This document shows positions 1-6,252 of a DNA stretch of 64,000 nt, one piece after another (position 1 is the stretch's first letter; each line of letters opens with the position of its first letter). Both the position numbers and the translations under genes were made by a program. The DNA is taken from positions 1 to 64,000 of the forward strand of contig NZ_VIRV01000009.1 in NCBI RefSeq assembly GCF_019754295.1, written 5' to 3'. The stretch is from Sellimonas caecigallum. GTDB lineage: Bacteria > Bacillota > Clostridia > Lachnospirales > Lachnospiraceae. The notes under the pieces were generated by a model, which saw only the letters and a list, made by a program, of their open reading frames with translations, did no database searches and was not told where the DNA came from.

Positions 1-5
1 CTTTC

Positions 6-188
6 TTAATTCGTGCTATCTTGATACGCTGTCCGATTATACGCTTTCACATCATTGATGTTCGATTCAGAAATTGGAGAACCAGCACCAAGCCACATAG
101 TTTTTTTTCTGTTCATTGCATAGATGCCAATGATAATAAATATTACTGCTGCTGCCCACATTACAATTAAATACATAATATTATCCAT
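6..188 (-). CDS. Short DUF3784-like membrane protein (N-terminal part only)
   Basis: A 60-residue reading frame with one hydrophobic helix (about residues 5-26) followed by a basic stretch and the segment NINDVKAYNR, which resembles the N-terminal part of DUF3784-type small membrane proteins. Family members continue after this point with a second and third helix; here the frame runs into an unrelated tail (TAYQDSTN) and a stop 6 bases from the window edge. This suggests a frameshifted or truncated copy, but the following sequence is outside the window. The start at 188 was chosen because GGAGG lies 7 bases upstream; the longer frame starting at 209 has no such site. Function unknown. Confidence 0.45.
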   Translation of the reverse strand: MDNIMYLIVMWAAAVIFIIIGIYAMNRKKTMWLGAGSPISESNINDVKAYNRTAYQDSTN

Positions 189-307
189 AGCCATTCCTCC
201 AATTCCCAATATTTTAGAGTGATATTTTCTGATTTAGCATACTATTTTTATATATTATAGCACTATACTATTATTTTGTCACTTTATTTATCTTTTATAT
301 AGCAAAA

Positions 308-333
308 AGAGCGACGCATTATATGCCCGCTCT
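308..333 (-). terminator. Rho-independent terminator of the XRE-desulfoferrodoxin gene
   Basis: An AGAGCG/CGCTCT stem with an inner GCA/TGC pairing is followed on the minus strand by a run of five T. It lies about 60 bases beyond the stop codon at 396. Confidence 0.65.
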
Positions 334-395
334 CTTCTACACTTCACAAATTGTTTTTTCTCTAAAAAGATAATGCTTCTAAAACAACAGTAATA

Positions 396-977
396 TCATA
401 TATATTTTTTATACAATCCATGCCTGTTACAATAAAAATAAAGAATACCTCGCCCTTTCTTTCTGAATCGAACTGAAATATCTTGCTCCGGATACAGCTT
501 TATTATTTCTGCAGAATCTGATGTAATATACGCGATAAAAGACACATAGTGATCTTTTCTCATTGGATGATGCATTGTAACGGAATATTCGTTGTCAATG
601 GTCTCCACAAAAATCATATGAGTTTCATCAGCTGTTTCTGCTTCCTGTTTAGGAAGTGTTATTCCGCAGCATGTATAGTTTCCTTCTCCAACTGCTGTTA
701 TTATATTTCCGCAAATCGGGCATATATAAAATTGTACTTTTTTCATATTTCCGGAAACATTCTCATTCGTTTTCAAGTCGCCTGTCAATAACTCTGTCAC
801 GGAAACTCCAAGCGCTTTTGCCAATTCTTCAATAATACCAATGTCTGGCAAGCCTTTGTTTGTTTCCCATTTAGAAACCGTTTTGTCACTTACATTGATG
901 ATTTCTGCAAGCTTTTTTTGTGTGATTCCGTGCTTTTCTCTTAGATTTCTTATCGTATTGCCTGTTACATAACTCAT
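396..977 (-). CDS. XRE regulator fused to a desulfoferrodoxin/superoxide-reductase-like domain
   Basis: A 193-aa protein. Residues about 5-62 are a Cro/CI helix-turn-helix (GITQKKLAEIINVSDKTVSKWE). Residues about 82-193 look like a complete desulfoferrodoxin: C86-x2-C89 and the C103-C104 pair match the FeCys4 centre, and H120, H137 (in HHPM), H143 (in KDHY), C183 and H186 (in CNRHGL) match the Fe(His)4Cys superoxide-reductase site. Seen: all metal ligands are present. Inferred: either a redox- or iron-sensing regulator that uses the domain as sensor, or a DNA-bound antioxidant enzyme. The start at 977 is favoured because AAAGG is 9 bases upstream; an ATG at 983 is possible. Monocistronic, with its own terminator. 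Confidence 0.85.
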   Translation of the reverse strand: MSYVTGNTIRNLREKHGITQKKLAEIINVSDKTVSKWETNKGLPDIGIIEELAKALGVSVTELLTGDLKTNENVSGNMKKVQFYICPICGNIITAVGEGNYTCCGITLPKQEAETADETHMIFVETIDNEYSVTMHHPMRKDHYVSFIAYITSDSAEIIKLYPEQDISVRFRKKGRGILYFYCNRHGLYKKYI

Positions 978-1143
978 AATCATTTTCCTTTCAACTATTA
1001 TGAGTATATTTTATGAAAGAACCGGCTCTCCATCAACCTACGTTAAGTAGAATTTGTGATACAGTTTTCCATAATACATCCAAGTGGGTTTTTATAAAGT
1101 TCCGATGGGATGTTCATTCATGGGTATTCATTTTGGTTGCTTT

Positions 1144-1536
1144 TCACATTCTCTTTTTTTCCAATATTGTTTCTGATATTTCCTGATACCGCTTTAATAG
1201 GTAATCCTTCCCTTTTGTATGCCATTTATATGCTGTAATGATTAGCCCTCCTGCAAAGAGTAGGACAGCTATTTCCAGACTATAACGGTATTTTGCCAGT
1301 CTGAGAACAACGTAGCAGACAGCAGAAGAAATCACTGCTGCTGTCAAGTATATCACTACTGCATATCTGTTCGCTCTTTTTGCCGGAAAAGATATGAAAA
1401 AATCGTCCCACCTATCAGAATTAAATTGAAGCTGTTTCCCTTTTATCCAAAAGAATAATAGGAAAATTCCTAACGCCGCACCTTTACATAAAAGCGTTTT
1501 TAAGCCCATTATTACGATCAGCAACAGTGCATACAT
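1144..1536 (-). CDS. Hypothetical membrane protein, three to four helices
   Basis: A 130-aa protein, not recognised. Hydrophobic segments lie at about residues 1-27, 58-80 and 86-102; a charged loop (SDRWDDFFISFPAKRANRY) and a basic C-terminal tail (KRYQEISETILEKKRM) flank them. The start at 1536 has GGGAGG 9 bases upstream; a longer frame starts at 1596 behind a weaker AGGGAAG. It follows the membrane-anchored XRE regulator (1650-2324) by 113 bases on the same strand, so the two may be co-transcribed and act together, but no function can be assigned. Confidence 0.55.
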   Translation of the reverse strand: MYALLLIVIMGLKTLLCKGAALGIFLLFFWIKGKQLQFNSDRWDDFFISFPAKRANRYAVVIYLTAAVISSAVCYVVLRLAKYRYSLEIAVLLFAGGLIITAYKWHTKGKDYLLKRYQEISETILEKKRM

Positions 1537-1649
1537 TGCTGTCTTCCTCCCTCTGTCATTTTCTTTCTTGTATGTATAAAAAGGAAAACGGAACATCGTG
1601 CTTCCCTAAATCACATACTATTTTTATGAAAAATGAAATCCAAATAAAA

Positions 1650-2324
1650 TTATTTTGCAATTTCTATACTCTCATTGGCAGTTCCTGGATTTTTTTGGAT
1701 AACCGTATAAAATAATGTTTTATGTTCAACTATATCTTCGCCAAAAGATTTTTCATAACTAAATCTAGGAACCTGATGAAATTGTGAAACTGCAATATAA
1801 TCTGTAACAGTAAATATTCCAAACAATACAATGACACATCCAACAACACTCAATATTCGTAAGCTTCTTTTTATCAGCACAGACTTAATTGTCAAATAAA
1901 TTCCTATCGTTAATACAACTCCACCAATAATTGCATATATACTTCCCCAGCTACTTTCATTCGGAAATATTGCCAAAGCAGAAATAATAATAAATACGCC
2001 AAAAATCATGAAGACTGCACTTATCATTTTTCGTTTCTCTATGCCGAGTTCATTTTTACTATATTCTGCCATTTTAATTGCAGTATTTTTCGTCTCTTGA
2101 TTCATTTCCTCACTTTTCCTTTCTCCGTCAATTATCTCAGGTATACTGACTTGGTAGAATTCAGATAGTCCAACCAGCAAACTGATATCTGGCATATTAC
2201 TTCCGGTTTCCCATCTGGATACTGTTCTGCTGGATACATTCAATGTTTCAGCTAACACTTCCTGCGTTATATTTTTTTCTTTGCGTAGTGTTTTTAAAAA
2301 CTGGCCTACTTTTTTCTGATCCAT
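1650..2324 (-). CDS. Membrane-anchored XRE family transcriptional regulator
   Basis: A 224-aa protein. Residues about 5-62 form an XRE helix-turn-helix (ITQEVLAETLNVSSRTVSRWETG), then a linker, then four hydrophobic segments (about 100-120, 128-150, 157-176 and a partial one) ending in a soluble tail of about 40 residues. This regulator-plus-membrane-domain arrangement is common in Clostridia, where the membrane part may respond to envelope or peptide signals; that role is inference. The start at 2324 has GGAGG 8 bases upstream. The 355-base gap to the divergent sigma-factor gene holds a strong hairpin at 2401-2434 and a TATAAT at 2602-2607, and nothing else that I can identify. Confidence 0.75.
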   Translation of the reverse strand: MDQKKVGQFLKTLRKEKNITQEVLAETLNVSSRTVSRWETGSNMPDISLLVGLSEFYQVSIPEIIDGERKSEEMNQETKNTAIKMAEYSKNELGIEKRKMISAVFMIFGVFIIISALAIFPNESSWGSIYAIIGGVVLTIGIYLTIKSVLIKRSLRILSVVGCVIVLFGIFTVTDYIAVSQFHQVPRFSYEKSFGEDIVEHKTLFYTVIQKNPGTANESIEIAK

Positions 2325-2400
2325 TGACTTTACCTCCTTCACGAACAGATTATGTCAAAAGTTCATTTGTTTACACGACACAAAGTGAGAAAATGACGTA

Positions 2401-2434
2401 TTTTCCAACCAGACACGTATGTCCGGTTGGAAAA
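2401..2434. repeat. Strong inverted repeat in the divergent intergenic region
   Basis: Ten-base arms TTTTCCAACC and GGTTGGAAAA pair perfectly, with an inner GAC/GTC and a six-base loop. Neither side has a T-run, so it does not look like an intrinsic terminator. It sits between the XRE regulator and the ECF sigma gene and could be a protein-binding site or a small mobile repeat. Confidence 0.5.
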
Positions 2435-2679
2435 CCAAAGTTTTCGAACACTGTATTTCCACTCTTCTTCTCTATTATACATTTTCATTCTGGCATTGAG
2501 AAGATATTTTGTCATATGGTCTACTGTACTGCTGGTAAAGTGCTGCATACTAGTGTAGATGAAAAATGAATTCTTCCCAACACTCTCCCTTCCTCAAACG
2601 TTATAATTATAGAAGATCAAAATCAGCATGCAGCGCTGCTTCTGTTTTCTGATTACATTTATTCAAAGGAGAAAACATA

Positions 2680-3153
2680 ATGCTGGAACAGTTTTATAAA
2701 GACTGCCGCAATGAGTTCATCGGATGGTGTACTACCCTTACCCACGATCCGCTGCTTGCAGAAGATCTGGTCCATGAAGCATTTCTCCGTGCCATGGAGC
2801 AGCATCTGGCAACACTGGAATCTCTATCATATGTACAGAAAAAAGCCTGGTTTTACCGCGTCATAAAAAACATGTATATAGATCGGATCCGGCACCAACG
2901 TTTTGAGTCTGTCTCTGAGGAGCTTCCGGTATACGGCGGTAATGCCCCAGAGTATGACGGTATCGACTGGGAACTGCTCTTTGATACTCTGCCTGGAAAA
3001 GAAGGTGTGTTCTTTGCCATGCGTTATCTGGAAGGCTATACTTCCACGGAAATAGGTAACTTTTTTCACATTCCTGCCGGTACAGTACGTGCGCAGCTTT
3101 CATCAGCTCGAAAACATCTCAAAGCGGCTTTGAAAGGAGAAAATTATGTCTGA
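2680..3153 (+). CDS. ECF-type RNA polymerase sigma factor
   Basis: A 157-aa sigma-70 family protein. Region 2 covers about residues 5-75 (DPLLAEDLVHEAFLRAM, then AWFYRVIKNMYIDRIRHQ) and region 4 about 95-150 (FFAMRYLEGYTSTEIGNFFHIPAGTVRAQLSSARKHLK split across helices). Length and the two-domain layout fit the extracytoplasmic-function class, which redirects RNA polymerase to a small regulon. AAAGGAG lies 7 bases before the start. Its last 8 bases overlap the next gene, so the two are translationally coupled. No recognisable transmembrane anti-sigma factor is present; the overlapping 407-aa protein occupies the position where one is usually found. Confidence 0.85.
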   Translation: MLEQFYKDCRNEFIGWCTTLTHDPLLAEDLVHEAFLRAMEQHLATLESLSYVQKKAWFYRVIKNMYIDRIRHQRFESVSEELPVYGGNAPEYDGIDWELLFDTLPGKEGVFFAMRYLEGYTSTEIGNFFHIPAGTVRAQLSSARKHLKAALKGENYV

Positions 3154-4369
3154 GAAAAAAAATCTTATGATCAACTGTGATGTATGTGATGCAAGAAATG
3201 CAAAAGAGGAGTATCTTTCAGGATATGAACAGATTATGATAAATACTGATTTACTTCTGGTAAGTGCTGAGAGCCGGGGGATTCTGGAACGGCTTCCTGC
3301 AATCTGCAATACGGACAACACTCTGGAAGTGGATGACAATGTTAATCTTATCTTCCAGAATGGAAATTCAGAAATCAGCAGCGCATCTGCGTTCCCGGTC
3401 AATTCCATCCTCGCAGTCAATGGGAATTTGATAGTTCACTCCGGTACTTCCAGGAAGGTGCTGGAAACTCTGAGGGCAATAAATGTAACCGGTTCGCTCC
3501 TGTGTCCTGTGTCTCTTCTCACATGCATAAAAGATCTTTATGTAACCGGAGAGATAAAAGCCTATCCGGACGACTGTATTGTCCTCTCCTCCATATTTAC
3601 ACCCGATATGTATTTTCATCTCCGTGCAAAAGAAGGGCAAAAGTACTATGCGGAACAAGAAATACGCCTAACTGATTCCGACATAAATCTGGCAGTTTTA
3701 CGAAATAAAAAAGTACAGTTTATCTCGCCTCGCTTTTTTGTTCCTGCTGAAAAGGCATCAGATGCTCTGGAACTTTTTGACGAGACAGCCTCAATGGAGA
3801 TAGTCCCGCATGGATACGTTTTTGTCGGGGAAGATGAAGAGCTTAATCAAAAGCTTCTGAAAAAATACGGGAAACGTCTTTACTTCAGGGGAGATCTGGA
3901 TCTTACTGAGGAAAACACTCCTCTTCTGTCCCAGCTAGAAAAACTGTACGTATTGGGAACTCTGTCTGTACCTGAAAATCTAAAAGACAGTTTTAGTCAA
4001 ATTGACGTAGAATGCAGTTCTGTTAAAATTGTAAAAGAGGAAAAAAGGCGAATACTTGAGAACCGTCCTCGGATCATTTTAGATAGCAATATTCTTACCT
4101 CTTCACCGCAGGGTATTCTGGTTAGGAACTGCGCTATTCTTACAATCGATGTGAATATTACTCCCCGGGAAATTCTTGATCAGATAGAAATTATTAACTG
4201 TGCCAGGGTGGATTGCACAGAAAACCAGAAATCTGCCGTATACCAGAAGAGCATTAACGTGTCGCAAATTGGCAGCCGGAAAGAAAACGGAGAGCCCGGC
4301 GGTATGCTTGGAATTTTATTGAATCTGCCAGCAACAAAAATGATAAATGCAGATAAATATGTTTTATAA
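3146..4369 (+). CDS. Protein of unknown function coupled to the ECF sigma factor
   Basis: A 407-aa soluble protein I cannot assign to a family. It begins with a CDVCDAR motif, has no signal peptide or membrane helix, and contains repeated short strand-like units of the form (V)xGxLxV (LAVNGNLIVHSG, INVTGSLLCP, LYVTGEIKA, LYFRGDLDL, LYVLGTLSV), suggestive of a beta-helical or bactofilin-like fold. Start: GAAAGGAG 6 bases upstream, with an 8-base overlap with the sigma-factor stop. Seen: the tight coupling and repeats. Inferred: it may regulate, or be the main target of, the sigma factor, for example as a cytosolic anti-sigma or a scaffold protein. Confidence 0.6.
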   Translation: MSEKKNLMINCDVCDARNAKEEYLSGYEQIMINTDLLLVSAESRGILERLPAICNTDNTLEVDDNVNLIFQNGNSEISSASAFPVNSILAVNGNLIVHSGTSRKVLETLRAINVTGSLLCPVSLLTCIKDLYVTGEIKAYPDDCIVLSSIFTPDMYFHLRAKEGQKYYAEQEIRLTDSDINLAVLRNKKVQFISPRFFVPAEKASDALELFDETASMEIVPHGYVFVGEDEELNQKLLKKYGKRLYFRGDLDLTEENTPLLSQLEKLYVLGTLSVPENLKDSFSQIDVECSSVKIVKEEKRRILENRPRIILDSNILTSSPQGILVRNCAILTIDVNITPREILDQIEIINCARVDCTENQKSAVYQKSINVSQIGSRKENGEPGGMLGILLNLPATKMINADKYVL

Positions 4370-4408
4370 TCTTAAAACATCTATACTGATTGATTGAACA
4401 AGAATTTA

Positions 4409-4450
4409 TTGTTCTGCGGGGTTCTAATTGAATGGAGCCCCGCAGAACAA
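4409..4450. terminator. Strong terminator shared by convergent genes
   Basis: A nearly perfect 16-base GC-rich stem (TTGTTCTGCGGGG... paired with ...CCCCGCAGAACAA) around a short loop. It lies between the plus-strand 407-aa gene and the minus-strand 41-aa gene, so it can end transcription from both sides. Confidence 0.8.
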
Positions 4451-4468
4451 TCTTTATCCCTTTATTTC

Positions 4469-4594
4469 CTACCTTATTTTGTCCTTATCCCTAAAATATT
4501 CTCTTAACGCATCTTTTACTGCCCATTTAACAATAGAGTATAAACCTAATGTTAAAATCAGTATAGTTATTATGATGATTGGTAACCATTCCAT
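4469..4594 (-). CDS. 41-aa single-helix membrane peptide
   Basis: A small frame with AGGAGA 6 bases before its ATG. The product begins MEWLPIIIITILILTLG, a single membrane helix, followed by a charged tail (WAVKDALREYFRDKDKIR). It resembles short proteins often found beside rlmH in Lachnospiraceae (possibly the DUF6019 group, from memory). It lies 94 bases beyond the rlmH stop and is followed by the terminator at 4409-4450. Function unknown; support is the Shine-Dalgarno site, the helix-plus-charged-tail design and the position. Confidence 0.55.
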   Translation of the reverse strand: MEWLPIIIITILILTLGLYSIVKWAVKDALREYFRDKDKIR

Positions 4595-4688
4595 ATTGTT
4601 TCTCCTATAATTTGATAGTCTGTAATGCTTTCTCTGTTTTCAAACATTATTTCACAATCATATCATACCCAAATGCGAAAACCCGCAC

Positions 4689-5168
4689 TTACTTATGATA
4701 TGGCTCGTTGGCGATAATTCTGTATCCTCTGTAGATCTGCTCCAGAAGGATGACTCTCATCAGCTGATGAGGGAAGGTCATCTTGGAAAAACTAAGCCGA
4801 TAATCTGCCCTTTTAAGAATTTCCTCATCAAGACCGATGGAGCCGCCGATGACAAACTGGATATGGCTCGTCCCGCCAACTCCAAGTCTTTGAATCTGAT
4901 CTGCAAATTCTTCTGATGACAGCATTTTCCCATCGATGGCAAGCGCGATGATATACGCATCGTCTTTTAAGTATTTTGCGATCCGCTCGCCTTCTTTTCT
5001 CCTGATCTGGTTTTCCAGGGTCTCCCCTGCGTTGTCCGGAGTCTTTTCGTCTGCCACTTCCACGATTTCCAGTTTACAGTATCTCCCAAGCCTTTTCTGG
5101 TATTCTGCGATGGCATCTTTCAGATATTTTTCTTTGATTTTCCCCACGGTAATGACAGTTATTTTCAC
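4689..5168 (-). CDS. rlmH: 23S rRNA (pseudouridine-1915-N3)-methyltransferase
   Basis: A 159-aa SPOUT-class methyltransferase of full family length that methylates pseudouridine 1915 in helix 69 of 23S rRNA on assembled 70S ribosomes. Visible motifs: N-terminal ITVITVGKIKEKYL, the SAM-binding knot region FVIGGSIGLDEEILKRAD, and the C-terminal MTFPHQLMRVILLEQIYRGYRI with the conserved YHK end. The start codon is GTG with AAGGAGAG upstream. It follows the acyltransferase gene by 47 bases and may be the last large gene of that unit. Confidence 0.95.
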   Translation of the reverse strand: MKITVITVGKIKEKYLKDAIAEYQKRLGRYCKLEIVEVADEKTPDNAGETLENQIRRKEGERIAKYLKDDAYIIALAIDGKMLSSEEFADQIQRLGVGGTSHIQFVIGGSIGLDEEILKRADYRLSFSKMTFPHQLMRVILLEQIYRGYRIIANEPYHK

Positions 5169-5215
5169 GTTTTCTCTCCTTATATCGTATGTATCAGCTT
5201 TTCTTGACTATAGAT

Positions 5216-6250
5216 TTACGGGACAATGTGTTTTAATACCGGGATTTTCTTTAAGACCAGAACGATGCATACACAGATACCGTATATCACAAATGGCATG
5301 CAAAATCTCCAGGTATAGGAAGTTCCGGAAAGTCCAGTCATTGTCTGCAAAGTCCGGTAAACGATCATGTGCATCAGATAAACACCAAACCCGGTTCCAG
5401 CCAGGCTGGCCGTTATTTTCTTTGCTTTCTCACTTGCCAGCATCTTATCCCACGGCATATATTTTACCGCTACAAAGACTGCCGCCGCTAAGAATACAGA
5501 TGGAAAATTCATATATCCCCAGAATGTCTGATTGAGACTTCCGCTTCGGCCAGACCACACGAGTGTCGTTCCATATCGAATGACTGCCCCTGCAATCCCA
5601 AGGACGTAAAGCAAAAGCCTCGTCTTTCGGGACATTTCTGTCGTGGAAATGAGATATCCAAGCAGTACAAAAAGCAGATACCCCCCTGCTGCCGGGAACT
5701 GAATGTAACCGTTTATCGGGATTTTCAGCAATGTGCAGGTAACTGGATAAACAGAATAAATCAAAAATGCCATTGCCGTCATATAAACGAGCAGTTTCTT
5801 GTAATCCTTTAATACTGAAACAACGGGCAGGGACAGATATACCATAAAGAGGGGAATGAAAAACCAGTAGACATGTTCCGTCGTCGTATTGGTAAACATA
5901 TTTACGATACCCCGCACCCCGCCTTCCATCTCCATTTTTCCTGTGGCGACTTTCAGCGCCAGATTGATCAGAATCCAGATAAAAAACGGGATAACCGTCT
6001 TCAGGATCCTTTTTTTGAAAAATACTCCTGTCGTATATTTATCTCTGTATCCCAGGAGGGTTGCTCCGGAAATCATAAAGAATACCGGCACCGCCCAGTA
6101 CGCCAGTGTCTCTACCGCCATACTTTCTTTCCATGCACGGGTATCCGAATAAATATGCGCGATTCCATTGCAGTGCATGAAAATTACGCACAGACAGGCG
6201 AAAATATTCAGTACATCAATATAGATATATCTCTTTTTCTTATCTTGCAT
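5216..6250 (-). CDS. Acyltransferase-3 family membrane protein
   Basis: A 344-aa integral membrane protein with about ten hydrophobic segments. The N-terminus (YIDVLNIFACLCVIFMHCNG) carries the early-helix histidine typical of acyltransferase-3/OafA-like enzymes, and HVYWFFIPLFMVYLSLP matches the family's second conserved block. Such enzymes transfer acetyl or other acyl groups to cell-surface glycans; the substrate here is unknown. The start lies 2 bases after the stop of the upstream fusion gene, and its Shine-Dalgarno (GGAAGAGG) is inside that gene's 3' end, so translation is coupled. Confidence 0.85.
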   Translation of the reverse strand: MQDKKKRYIYIDVLNIFACLCVIFMHCNGIAHIYSDTRAWKESMAVETLAYWAVPVFFMISGATLLGYRDKYTTGVFFKKRILKTVIPFFIWILINLALKVATGKMEMEGGVRGIVNMFTNTTTEHVYWFFIPLFMVYLSLPVVSVLKDYKKLLVYMTAMAFLIYSVYPVTCTLLKIPINGYIQFPAAGGYLLFVLLGYLISTTEMSRKTRLLLYVLGIAGAVIRYGTTLVWSGRSGSLNQTFWGYMNFPSVFLAAAVFVAVKYMPWDKMLASEKAKKITASLAGTGFGVYLMHMIVYRTLQTMTGLSGTSYTWRFCMPFVIYGICVCIVLVLKKIPVLKHIVP

Positions 6251-6252
6251 TT

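Noticed and set aside
4428-4610. 60-aa plus-strand frame downstream of the 407-aa gene
   Set aside because: It begins inside the terminator stem and has no Shine-Dalgarno; the minus-strand 41-aa frame in the same place is better supported.
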